Positions 27,136 to 34,647 of a stretch of DNA of 64,000 nt are shown one piece after another. Under the pieces are notes generated by a model that was not told the origin of the DNA, made no database searches, and was given only the letters and a program-made list of their open reading frames with translations. The DNA lies in assembly GCA_016713665.1 (NCBI GenBank), contig JADJOR010000025.1, positions 1 to 64,000 on the forward strand, given 5' to 3'. Position numbers and translations under genes: made by a program. The DNA is from Deltaproteobacteria bacterium. Its GTDB lineage: Bacteria; Myxococcota_A; UBA9160; UBA4427. Numbering within the stretch: position 1 is the first letter of the stretch; every line of letters begins with the position of its first letter.

Positions 27136-28377
27136 TCAGCCCCGCTTCGGCGGACCGGTCGGGACGTCCTTGAAGGCGAGGCCCTTGTCGGCGCGGGCAT
27201 CGGGCGGGAGGCCGAGCACGCGCTCGGCGATGATGTTGCGCAGGATCTCGTCGGTCCCGCCCGCGATGCGCAGGCCCGGGAGCGAGAGGTAGCGCTCCTG
27301 CCAGGCTGCGGCGGCGGGGGCGGTCTCGTCGAGCAGAGCGCTCGAGGCGCCGGCGAGCTCCATCGCGAAGGAGGCGGCGTGCTGTTGCAGGATGCCGCCG
27401 ACGAGCTTGCTCATGCTGGCCTCGGGACCCGGCGTCTTGCCCTGGGAGAGGGCGGAGAGGGTCCGCAGCGAGGTGTACTTGAGGCCGCGCGCCTTCACGA
27501 TGTACTCGGCGATCCGCTCGCGGACCTGGCGATCTTCGAGGGCGGGCCGGCCTTCGATCTCGAGCTGTGAGGCGAAACCGACGAGATCCTCGATCGCGCC
27601 GACGCCCATGCCCGAGCCGATCGACATGCGTTCGTTCATCAGCGTCGTGATCGAGACGGCCCAGCCGTTGCCGACGGCGTCGATGCGCTGGTCGTCGGGG
27701 ATGCGGACGTCGGTGAAGAAGACCTCGTTGAAGCCCTGGCCGCGGTTGATCTGGGTGATCGGGCGGATCTCGATGCCGGGCGACCTCATGTCGACGACGA
27801 AGAAGGTCAGGCCCGCGTGCTTCGCGACCGTCGGGTCCGTGCGCACGACGAGGATGCCCCACTGACACCACTGGGCGCCCGAGGTCCAGATCTTCTGGCC
27901 GTTCACGACCCACTCGTTGCCCTGCTTGACCGCGCTCGTGCGCAGGCCCGCGAGGTCGGAGCCGGCGGAGGGCTCGGAGAAGAGCTGGCACCAGACCTCC
28001 TCGCCCGTCACGAGCTTCGGGATCCAGCGCTTCTTCTGATCCGGCGTGCCGTGGGTCAGGATCGTCGGGCCGCACATGCCGATGCCGATCGAGAAGATGT
28101 CGGGCGGCGTCTCGAAGTTGGCCTGCTCCTGGCCCCAGATGGCGTTCTGGATCGGGGTCGCGCCGCGGCCGCCGTATTCCTTCGGCCAGGTGATGCAGGC
28201 CCAGCCGGCCTCGGCCTTCTTCTTCTGCCAGGCCTGGGACTGCTTCACGACCTCGGCCGTGAGATCCTCGCCGCTGATGGTCGGGGTCATCGAGCTCCGC
28301 GGCTTCGCGTTCTTCTCGAGCCAGGCGCGGGCCTCGGCGCGGAAGGCGGCCTCGGCGGGGGTATCGTTGAAGTCCAT
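27136..28377 (-). CDS. Acyl-CoA dehydrogenase, putative catalytic subunit of a heteromeric enzyme
   Basis: A 413-residue FadE-type acyl-CoA dehydrogenase. The FAD/substrate motifs are complete: WCQLFSEPSAGSDLAGL, VVNGQKIWTSGAQW and the C-terminal RIAGGTDEILRNIIAERVLGLP. The base position used by medium-chain enzymes (E before GT) is Gly (GGT). A Glu is present instead at about residue 249 in LMNERMS, the site used by isovaleryl-type and ChsE-type enzymes. With the smaller partner subunit encoded 13 bp upstream, this looks like an alpha2beta2 ChsE-like dehydrogenase that desaturates bulky (steroid or isoprenoid) acyl-CoAs. A 9-bp gap leads to the hydrolase gene. Confidence 0.9.
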   Translation of the reverse strand: MDFNDTPAEAAFRAEARAWLEKNAKPRSSMTPTISGEDLTAEVVKQSQAWQKKKAEAGWACITWPKEYGGRGATPIQNAIWGQEQANFETPPDIFSIGIGMCGPTILTHGTPDQKKRWIPKLVTGEEVWCQLFSEPSAGSDLAGLRTSAVKQGNEWVVNGQKIWTSGAQWCQWGILVVRTDPTVAKHAGLTFFVVDMRSPGIEIRPITQINRGQGFNEVFFTDVRIPDDQRIDAVGNGWAVSITTLMNERMSIGSGMGVGAIEDLVGFASQLEIEGRPALEDRQVRERIAEYIVKARGLKYTSLRTLSALSQGKTPGPEASMSKLVGGILQQHAASFAMELAGASSALLDETAPAAAAWQERYLSLPGLRIAGGTDEILRNIIAERVLGLPPDARADKGLAFKDVPTGPPKRG

Positions 28378-28390
28378 CTCGGTCTCCTTG

Positions 28391-29497
28391 CTAGGCGGCT
28401 TTCGCGGATCGCAGGCGGTCGATCAGCTGGTTCTTCCAGTACTTGGGCGTGCCGAGCAGGCCGGCCAGCTGCTTCGCGCGGCGGTAGAAGAGGTGGCAGT
28501 CGTACTCCCAGGTGTATCCGACGCCGCCGTGGAACTCGATCATCTCGATCGTCGTCTTCTCGAACGCCTCGCTGGCGGCGATGCGCGCGAGACAGGCGGC
28601 GACGGGCAGCTCGGCGTCCTCGTTGGCCAGCGCCCAGGCCGCGTAGTAGGCGTTGCTGCGGGCGATCTCGATCTCGCACCAGAGGTCCGCCATGCGGTGC
28701 TTGATCGCCTGGTTCGCGGCGATCGGCTTGCCGAAGGCATAACGACCGACGATGAACTCCCGCGTGATCTCGAGGGCGCGGTCGGCGCCGCCGATCTGCT
28801 CGAAGGCCGTGAGCACCGCGGCCCGATCGAGCAGCCGCGCGATCGCCGTCGCGTCGGCGCCGGCGAGCGGCTCGCAGCGCGCGCCCTCGAAGCGGATCGT
28901 CGCCTGGGAGCGGCTCGGGTCGAAGGACTCGAGCGGCTTGCGTTCGATGCCCGCGCCCGCGAGGTCGACCAGGTAGAGGCCGGTCTTCCCGCCTTCCTTC
29001 GCGGCGACGATCGCGACGTTTGCGACGTCGCCATCGGCGACCGGGAGCTTCGTGCCCGAGAGCTTCCCGTCCTTCACGGTCGCGGCGATCGCCTCGGCCG
29101 CGTTCTGGCCGGGCTTCTCGGCGAGGGCGAAGGTCCCGATGGCGCTGCCGTTTGCGAGCTTCGGGAGCCAGGCGGATTGCTGGGCGGCGCTGCCGTGGCG
29201 CAGCAGGGCCTCGGTCGCGACGAATACGCTCGGGCCGAAGGGGATCGGCGCCAAAGCACGGCCGACCTCGTAGGCGATCATCGCGAGCTCGAGATAGCCG
29301 AAGCCCGCGCCGCCGAACGACTCGGGGACGACCGCGCCCTGCCAGCCCATCTCCGCCGCGCCCTTCCAGAGCGACGCGGCATAGGGCTGGCTGCCTTCGA
29401 GGATCTCGCGGCAGGTCGAGAGCGGAGAGTTCGCCGCGAGGTAGTCGCGGGCGGTCTGCTGGAGCAGCTTCTGGTCATCGGAGAAATCGAAATTCAT
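28391..29497 (-). CDS. Acyl-CoA dehydrogenase, putative FAD-binding partner subunit
   Basis: A 368-residue acyl-CoA dehydrogenase paralogue, first gene of the operon. It keeps the FAD-contacting segments FIVGRYAFGKPIAANQAIKHRMAD and EMIEFHGGVGYTWEYDCHLFYRRAK, but the middle domain is weak and the N-E-R glutamate of the partner is missing (LTAFEQIGG instead). This split of function is the hallmark of the heterotetrameric ChsE-type enzymes in steroid side-chain degradation. A strong SD (GGAGG) precedes the ATG at 29497. Transcription probably starts in the 292-bp divergent gap shared with the gene at 29790. Confidence 0.9.
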   Translation of the reverse strand: MNFDFSDDQKLLQQTARDYLAANSPLSTCREILEGSQPYAASLWKGAAEMGWQGAVVPESFGGAGFGYLELAMIAYEVGRALAPIPFGPSVFVATEALLRHGSAAQQSAWLPKLANGSAIGTFALAEKPGQNAAEAIAATVKDGKLSGTKLPVADGDVANVAIVAAKEGGKTGLYLVDLAGAGIERKPLESFDPSRSQATIRFEGARCEPLAGADATAIARLLDRAAVLTAFEQIGGADRALEITREFIVGRYAFGKPIAANQAIKHRMADLWCEIEIARSNAYYAAWALANEDAELPVAACLARIAASEAFEKTTIEMIEFHGGVGYTWEYDCHLFYRRAKQLAGLLGTPKYWKNQLIDRLRSAKAA

Positions 29498-29712
29498 GGG
29501 TCGACCTCCTGGTCATCCTGATCATCCGGGCCATTCATCGGAGCTCGAGACGGGCGCGACTGGGTCCGCGTGCGCGGCCGGGGGCGGTCCACCCCCGGTC
29601 TGCGGTCGGCCGAGGCATGCCGCCGGAGCGCGTGCTCGCATCGAGTGGGATCGTCGTGGCGGCCGAGCCGGGGGCCCGGTGGGCCGTCAGCGACCGGCCG
29701 AGAATCGCCGAA

Positions 29713-29728
29713 TTGACGGGACTGTCAA
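29713..29728. promoter_or_regulatory. Candidate operator/-35 element in a divergent promoter region
   Basis: TTGACGGGACTGTCAA is a 16-bp interrupted inverted repeat (TTGAC-N6-GTCAA). On the minus strand it supplies a consensus-like -35 box (TTGACA) directed at the acyl-CoA dehydrogenase operon; on the plus strand it supplies TTGACG toward the gene at 29790. No good -10 box is obvious. The same gap (29498-29789) holds a CCGGGGG/CCCCCGG hairpin at 29578-29598 and nothing that looks coding. Confidence 0.35.
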
Positions 29729-29789
29729 CGAGCTTCCCGCCCGACGGCGCTAGCATCGCGGCCGGGTCTGCGTCCCGGGAGGGCTGACG

Positions 29790-30488
29790 TTGATCGGATC
29801 GGCGGGGAGGCGTCCCGCGCGTGCGCTCGTCTTCCTTCTATGGGTGCTCGGGGGGATCGTGCCCGGCCTGCTCGGGGCGGCGGCCGGTGGACCGCTCGGC
29901 GTCGAAGAGACCGAGGCCCTCGTCCGGCGCGTCGATTACGAGGGGATGCCCGAGGACGAGGCGGTCCGGATCGGGCCGGCCGGCGGGGCGCGTCTCATCG
30001 AGATGCTCTCGGATCCCGAGGAGCGGCCCCATCACGCCCGGATCCTGCTCGCCCTCGGCAGCTGGGGTGGGTCTGGGGCGATCGAGGCGATCCGGCGCTT
30101 TCGGGCTGCGCTGCCCGTGAAGGGCGAGCTCGATCGGGGGACCTTTCGCGCCTGGCAGAGCCTGCCCTTCGCCCTCGGTCGACTCGCCCGGCACGAGCCG
30201 GGGGCCGTCGCCGATCTCACGGCTCGCTTCGATGCCGATCCGCCGGGCTGGTCCTTCCGCCACTTTCGGAGCGAGCGCCTGCTCGCCCTCGAGCAGCGGG
30301 CCACGGCGACGGCGCTCGCCGAGACGCGCCTCCCCGAGGCAGCGCGGGCCCTCGACGCCCTCGCGCGCCGCCCGCACGCGCCGGCGGTCACCGAGCATCT
30401 GCGGGCGGTGCAGGCCGAGATGCAGATCGAGATGCAGGCCGGGGCCACGCCGGCGGTGAACGGCCGGACGCCTGGAGGCGTGCCGTGA
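29790..30488 (+). CDS. HEAT-like helical secreted or anchored protein
   Basis: A 232-residue protein starting with TTG at 29790, with GGGAGGG just upstream. The N-terminus is a signal peptide or anchor (ALVFLLWVLGGIVPGLLGAAAGG). The rest is helical and Ala/Leu/Arg-rich with HEAT-like repeats (AGGARLIEMLSDPEERPHHARILLALGSWG, in parts; TRLPEAARALDALARR). No catalytic motif is seen. Its stop overlaps the GTG start of the metzincin-like gene (GTGA at 30485-30488), so the two products are made together; it may be a scaffold or inhibitor for that enzyme. Function unknown. Confidence 0.6.
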   Translation: MIGSAGRRPARALVFLLWVLGGIVPGLLGAAAGGPLGVEETEALVRRVDYEGMPEDEAVRIGPAGGARLIEMLSDPEERPHHARILLALGSWGGSGAIEAIRRFRAALPVKGELDRGTFRAWQSLPFALGRLARHEPGAVADLTARFDADPPGWSFRHFRSERLLALEQRATATALAETRLPEAARALDALARRPHAPAVTEHLRAVQAEMQIEMQAGATPAVNGRTPGGVP

Positions 30489-32203
30489 GCGCGGCGCTTT
30501 GGGCGTCGCAGCCGCGGCGGGAGGGCGGGGCACCGCGGCGGCGAGCGGCGATCGGTTCGATCGTGCGCGGCGCAGGGCGCTTCGTGCTCGTCGGGCTCGC
30601 TTTGCTCGTGGCGACGCGCGCCGATGCAGGCCCCGCCGTCGATCTCCATCAGCTGCGTTGGTACGTCCACGTCGACCTGATCCAGCCCGAGAGCGGTCGG
30701 ACGCTCGCCTACTGGCAGAACGCGATCGACGAGGCGACGACGAGCGCGAACCGCCTGATCGAAGGTCGCAACGGTCCGGTCGATCGGGCCTGTTGTGCGC
30801 GCCTCGCGCGGAGCGCATCGGTCGCGACCTTCGGCAGTCCCGGCGATGGCCGCGATGTGCTCGATTCCCTGGCGGAGCAGAATTTCTTCAACACGGCGGG
30901 GGCCAACGGCTCGAACGCCTTCCTGGTCGACAGCATGACCTACTGCGGCGGCGTCCTGCCCGCGGCGGTCGGCTGTGCCGAGCGACCCGCCTGCGACAGC
31001 AATGGCGGTGACAATCCCAACCTCTGGATGGTCGTCACCGTCGACGCCTTCGACGACGGCGTGCTCGCCTCGGTCGTCGCCCACGAGCGCGGCCACAACG
31101 CCTGCCTGGTCCACGTCGCCACCGACGAGTGCCAGCTCATGCAGGCGACCGTCTTCACCCCCGGCCTCGGGACCTGCCTCGCCGCGAGCGAATGCACGAG
31201 CTATCGCGCCGGCCGCACGACGAGCGCGAGCGGCCTCGAGTGTGCCTGTCACACCCTAGCCGGCGCGATCGAGCCCGACGCGACGCTCTGCGCGACCGGG
31301 CCCCTCGGCCTCTGCTCGGGCGGGGTGTGCGACCGGACGCTCGCGTCCCCGGCCGCGCAGCTGATCGCTGCGGCGGCCCCGGGCACCTCCGTGGGCGGTC
31401 CCCCCGACGACGCCCTCGTCCTCGCCGCGCAGACCGGTCACTGGTCGATCCTGGGTCAGTTCACGCCCACCGCAGACGACGTCCGCGCCCTCGAATACGC
31501 CCACGACAGCGCCACCCTCTATGGCGTCGTCCCGACCGTCGGTGACGACCGGCTGGTCACGATCGATCCGGCGACCGGCCTCGTGACCGCCACCGTCGGG
31601 ACCCTCGCCAACGGCAGCGACGAAGTCACTGCCATGGCCTACGACCCCGGTGCGACGAGCGCGCCGACCGACGATCGACTGCTCGTCCTCGTGGTCGGCA
31701 CCGACCAGATCGCCCGGCTCCGCGAGATCTCGCCCGCCACGCCTTCGAGCGCGACCTTGCTCGGCTCGATCACCTGGACGCCGGGCTCGCTGTTCACGGG
31801 GCTCGCGTACGACAGCGTCCACGACAAGCTTTTTGCTGCGACGCCCTTCGGTCCCGATGGTCTCTACGTCATCGATCTCGCGAGCTGTCCGCCGTCACCG
31901 TGCGATGCGTCACAAGTTCTCGGGGCGGGACTTTTCCGGGATGACGCGAGCCTTTCGTACTCACCGGCGACGGGCATGCTCTACCTCGCCGGAACCGCGT
32001 TCTCGGGGCAGCGAACGTTCTACGACGTCGTCGATCCCGTGACCGGAACGAGCATGGAAACGCTCAGTCTCGACACCTTCACGCCCGCCGGATTGGCTGC
32101 CGTGCCCGAGCCTTTTGGCGGGATCTGGGTCGCACCAGGTGTGTTGGGCGTGATAGTTGCGTATCGTGCGCGCCACGGAAGAATTCTTCGACAGCGGGGG
32201 TGA
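30485..32203 (+). CDS. Metzincin-like metalloprotease with beta-propeller and PEP-CTERM-type tail
   Basis: A 572-residue secreted protein. The signal peptide is FVLVGLALLVATRADA. Residues 50-225 form a putative zinc-protease domain with the motif AHERGHNACLVH: His200, Glu201, His204 and His210 have exact metzincin spacing (HExxHxxxxxH), with Cys207 replacing the usual Gly. The region is Cys-rich (YCGG, GCAERPAC, DECQLM, LGTCL, ECTSY). Residues about 280-540 show propeller-type strands (LYGVVPTVGDDRLVTIDPATG, in parts; AMAYDPGATS). The tail AAVPEPFGGIWVAPGVLGVI followed by AYRARHGR fits a PEP-CTERM sorting signal. Start GTG at 30485 overlaps the upstream stop. Confidence 0.7.
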   Translation: MSAALWASQPRREGGAPRRRAAIGSIVRGAGRFVLVGLALLVATRADAGPAVDLHQLRWYVHVDLIQPESGRTLAYWQNAIDEATTSANRLIEGRNGPVDRACCARLARSASVATFGSPGDGRDVLDSLAEQNFFNTAGANGSNAFLVDSMTYCGGVLPAAVGCAERPACDSNGGDNPNLWMVVTVDAFDDGVLASVVAHERGHNACLVHVATDECQLMQATVFTPGLGTCLAASECTSYRAGRTTSASGLECACHTLAGAIEPDATLCATGPLGLCSGGVCDRTLASPAAQLIAAAAPGTSVGGPPDDALVLAAQTGHWSILGQFTPTADDVRALEYAHDSATLYGVVPTVGDDRLVTIDPATGLVTATVGTLANGSDEVTAMAYDPGATSAPTDDRLLVLVVGTDQIARLREISPATPSSATLLGSITWTPGSLFTGLAYDSVHDKLFAATPFGPDGLYVIDLASCPPSPCDASQVLGAGLFRDDASLSYSPATGMLYLAGTAFSGQRTFYDVVDPVTGTSMETLSLDTFTPAGLAAVPEPFGGIWVAPGVLGVIVAYRARHGRILRQRG

Positions 32204-32245
32204 CGGTCGTCGCCGCCGTTCGATCGAGGGGAGTGGAGGGAAACG

Positions 32246-32731
32246 ATGATGCGATTGATCGGTCGGAAGGCGTTGGGGGGCGTCGTACTGGGGATGGCTC
32301 TGGCGGCCTTCGTGGGTTGCGGACAGGGAGACAAGAGCGCCTCGGAGTCGGCCGGTCAGGCCGTCGAAGAGGCCGCGGGCGACGTTGCGGCGGCGGCGGA
32401 TGCGGTCGGCGACAGCGCAGCGGCGATGGGCGCCGAGGCCCAGGACGCGGCCGCGGCGGCCGGCAGTGCAGTCGAGGCGGCCGGCCAGGACGCAGCGGCG
32501 GCGGTCGAGGCGGCCGGTGAGAGCGCGGCGGCGGCGGTCGAGGCCGCGGGCGATAGCGCGGCGGCGGCGGTCGATTCGGCTGCGGCGGGCGCGGCAGCGG
32601 CCGCCGACCAGGCGGCGGCGGCGGCGACGGATGCGGGTGCTTCGGCGGCCGGTGCGGCGGCGAGTGCCCTCGATGCGGCGGCGCAGGAAGCGGAAGCGGC
32701 CAAGAAGGCGCTCGAGCAGCCCGCCCAGTAG
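32246..32731 (+). CDS. Alanine-rich lipoprotein with 11-residue repeats
   Basis: A 161-residue protein, more than half alanine. The N-terminus is a lipoprotein signal (GGVVLGMALAAFVGCGQGDK, with Cys about 25). The mature part includes four consecutive 11-residue units, VEAAGQDAAAA, VEAAGESAAAA, VEAAGDSAAAA and VDSAAAGAAAA, flanked by looser copies. Eleven-residue repeats of this kind form extended amphipathic helices or right-handed coiled coils, as in LEA and apolipoprotein-like proteins. It is probably an envelope-anchored helical rod. GGAGGG precedes the ATG. A strong terminator follows. Confidence 0.72.
   Translation: MMRLIGRKALGGVVLGMALAAFVGCGQGDKSASESAGQAVEEAAGDVAAAADAVGDSAAAMGAEAQDAAAAAGSAVEAAGQDAAAAVEAAGESAAAAVEAAGDSAAAAVDSAAAGAAAAADQAAAAATDAGASAAGAAASALDAAAQEAEAAKKALEQPAQ
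32471..32602 (+). repeat. Four 33-bp tandem repeats inside the alanine-rich lipoprotein gene
   Basis: Units begin at 32471, 32504, 32537 and 32570, each 33 bp and encoding one 11-residue unit starting VEAAG or VDSAA. The first three are near-identical at DNA level (GAGGCGGCCGG then GCGGCGGCGGTC), which points to recent expansion by slippage. Confidence 0.75.
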
Positions 32732-32816
32732 GCGAGCGGATCCGATCGGCTTCTGGCTGCCGAGCAGGCAGCGCAGGGCCGAGCTCGCGCCCGGCTTCGC
32801 GCCGAGGCGACGAATG

Positions 32817-32866
32817 GGACCGACCGGAGGCGCAGCGAGGCTGCTCTCCGGTCGGTCCTTCTTTTT
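32817..32866 (+). terminator. Strong Rho-independent terminator
   Basis: GGACCGACCGGAG (32817-32829) pairs perfectly over 13 bp with CTCCGGTCGGTCC (32846-32858), followed by TTCTTTTT. It lies 86 bp after the alanine-rich lipoprotein gene and is the clearest intrinsic terminator in the window. Confidence 0.9.
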
Positions 32867-32937
32867 GGGGCCGCGACCGCAGCCCTCGTCAGGGCAGCGG
32901 CCGTAGCCGTACCAAGGCCCGGCGCGCCCGCGCCGCG

Positions 32938-33159
32938 TCAGGGCCACTTCGCCGTGCGCGGTCCCTCGGCCTTCGCCTCGGCGCGTGCCGCGCTCTTCGC
33001 CGCCGAGCGGGTCGACGGGGCGGCCAGCCGGTCGAGCCACTCGAGCGAGCCGAGCAGGACGAGGATCATGACCGCCAGGGCGGCGACCGCCGCGGCGTTC
33101 CAGGCGAGGCGCTCGAGCAGCAGGTTGCCCGGGGTGCGGATTTCGCTTCGTTCGGTCAT
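32938..33159 (-). CDS. Small single-pass membrane protein
   Basis: A 73-residue protein with one strong membrane helix (AAAVAALAVMILVLLGSLEWL, residues about 23-42). A short polar N-terminus (MTERSEIRTPGN) comes before it and an Ala/Lys/Arg-rich tail after it. The start at 33159 was chosen because GAGGAC lies upstream and the longer frame to 33225 would add a Gly/Pro stretch without homology. It converges on the terminator of the lipoprotein gene. Function unknown. Confidence 0.5.
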   Translation of the reverse strand: MTERSEIRTPGNLLLERLAWNAAAVAALAVMILVLLGSLEWLDRLAAPSTRSAAKSAARAEAKAEGPRTAKWP

Positions 33160-33230
33160 GTCGGTCGTCCTCGGTCCAGGGCCGCCCGCGTGAACGGGCG
33201 GCCCGTTGGCTCCTCCAGGTCCCAAACGGC

Positions 33231-33267
33231 GAGAACCCCTCCGGCCGTCGGGGCGGGAGGGGTTCTC
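33231..33267. terminator. 12-bp perfect hairpin
   Basis: GAGAACCCCTCC (33231-33242) pairs with GGAGGGGTTCTC (33256-33267). It lies 61 bp beyond the stop of the small minus-strand gene at 33329 and upstream of the gene ending at 32938. Only a short T-containing stretch (GCCGTTTGGG) follows on the minus strand, so termination strength is uncertain. Confidence 0.55.
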
Positions 33268-33328
33268 GTGGGGCTTGCTCTGCCTGGGTCGGACCCTCGG
33301 GTCCTGCGGAGCTTCGAGGTGTTCGCGT

Positions 33329-33532
33329 TCAGCTGCCGTTCACCTCGGCCATGGAGTCCACCTCCCTCTTCGTGTCGCAACGCTTCGTGTCGCGAAGCGG
33401 AGCCGGCGTCGTAACGCGCGTCGCGTCGCAGGCCCGAAGGGCGAGCGAGGCCCACGCACCGGCCCCGGCCGGCATCGAGCGGGCCTGCAGCGAACGAGCG
33501 TGATTCGCGCGGGGATGGTGATAGGCGGACAT
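33329..33532 (-). CDS. Hypothetical small basic protein
   Basis: A 67-residue frame (begins MSAYHHPRANHARSL, ends DSMAEVNGS), unlike any family I recognise. Support comes from context. A good promoter (33563-33591), an AGGAG 10 bases before the ATG and a perfect hairpin downstream fit a compact single-gene unit. Against it, composition is ordinary for spurious GC-rich frames, and a duplicated 11-bp DNA word (CTTCGTGTCGC at 33368 and 33383) lies inside. It could instead be a small RNA transcript. The rest of the 33160-33625 gap holds only these elements. Confidence 0.4.
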   Translation of the reverse strand: MSAYHHPRANHARSLQARSMPAGAGAWASLALRACDATRVTTPAPLRDTKRCDTKREVDSMAEVNGS

Positions 33533-33562
33533 GGAAGAGGGACTCCTGGTCGAACGGGCTCC

Positions 33563-33591
33563 TTTTTATCGGCTGCCCGCGCGAAAGTCAA
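33563..33591 (-). promoter_or_regulatory. Candidate sigma-70 promoter for the small gene at 33329-33532
   Basis: On the minus strand TTGACT (33591-33586) is followed after exactly 17 bp by TAAAAA (33568-33563). The start of transcription would be near 33556, 24 bases before the ATG. It lies 35 bp past the surE stop, so this unit need not depend on surE transcription. Confidence 0.55.
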
Positions 33592-33625
33592 AGGCCTGAA
33601 TGCGGGAATCTCGTGGCGCGCGGTT

Positions 33626-34366
33626 TTAACGCGGCGCGGCCTCCGGTTGGATCGGAATCTCGGTCAAGGCGATCCGCCCCGACAAACACACGTCGACGTC
33701 GTGGCCCGGCCGTCGGGGTCGGCTGTGATAGTCGCTGACCCAGTGGAGCGCGCCGTCCCGGCGGGCGTACTCGAAGGCGTGGGGGCTCGGGTCGAGGGGA
33801 CAGTGGACGATCTCCTGATCCGAGGCCTCGTCCGCGGGATGGGGCAGGTTCACGTTCCAGAACATCCCGGGGCGGGGCGGACGTTCGAGCAGGTGGTCGA
33901 AGACCCGCTGGGCGCGGCGGGCGGTCGCCTCCCAGTCGATTGCCCGGTGGCGGCCGACGTACTGCGACATCGCGATCGCCGGGTAGCCGAGGATCGCGGC
34001 CTCGCGGGCGGCGGCGGCGGTGCCCGAGACGTAGGTGTCGACGCCGAGGTTGGCGCCGTGGTTGATGCCCGAGACGAGCCAGAGCTCGGGGGCCCGGGCG
34101 CTCTCGCCGAGCTCCTCGCGGGCGAAGGCCGCCTGGCGGGCCAGGGCGACCCGCGCACAATCGGCCGGGGTCCCGCCGAGCCCATAGCGGCCGGGGCCGA
34201 GGGCCTCGAGGATCATCGGGGCCTCGGTCGTGACGGCATGGCCGACGCCGCTCTGGGGTCCGCTCGGCGCGACCACGAGGCAGTCGGCGTAGCGGGAGAG
34301 CACGCGGTGGAGCGTCGCGAGCCCCACGGCATGGACTCCGTCGTCGTTCGAGAGGATCAGCGGCAT
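33626..34366 (-). CDS. surE: 5'/3'-nucleotidase SurE
   Basis: A 246-residue SurE, the stationary-phase survival nucleotidase that dephosphorylates nucleoside monophosphates. The N-terminal metal-binding motif ILSNDDGVHAVGL (Asp8, Asp9), the APSGPQSGVGHAVT segment and LVSGINHGANLGVDTYVSGTAAAAREA with the third metal ligands are all present. The start at 34366 places the motif immediately after the Met, as usual in the family. It is monocistronic, divergent from the CheC-like gene, with a 281-bp gap in which I see no structured element. Confidence 0.92.
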   Translation of the reverse strand: MPLILSNDDGVHAVGLATLHRVLSRYADCLVVAPSGPQSGVGHAVTTEAPMILEALGPGRYGLGGTPADCARVALARQAAFAREELGESARAPELWLVSGINHGANLGVDTYVSGTAAAAREAAILGYPAIAMSQYVGRHRAIDWEATARRAQRVFDHLLERPPRPGMFWNVNLPHPADEASDQEIVHCPLDPSPHAFEYARRDGALHWVSDYHSRPRRPGHDVDVCLSGRIALTEIPIQPEAAPR

Positions 34367-34647
34367 CGGGGTACGGGCTCCGGACTGAGGGCAGGCTGAG
34401 CGGGGCCCGGCGGCACGCGCGTGCCGGGTCTGCCGAGGGGGTGCGACCCGGCTGCCGGCGGACTGCCCGCCGGTCTTCGAATGGCTTCGAAATGCGTGCA
34501 GAGCGAAGGGATTCCGCTCCTCCTTTTTCCGAAGAGGACGATAGCCTTGCGAGATCGCGCCGACCCGAGCCCGACGGCCGGGACGGTCGATCGAAGACTC
34601 CGACCAGCCATCCGATCCAGCCATCCGAGCGAGAGAGCCCCCGAGAG

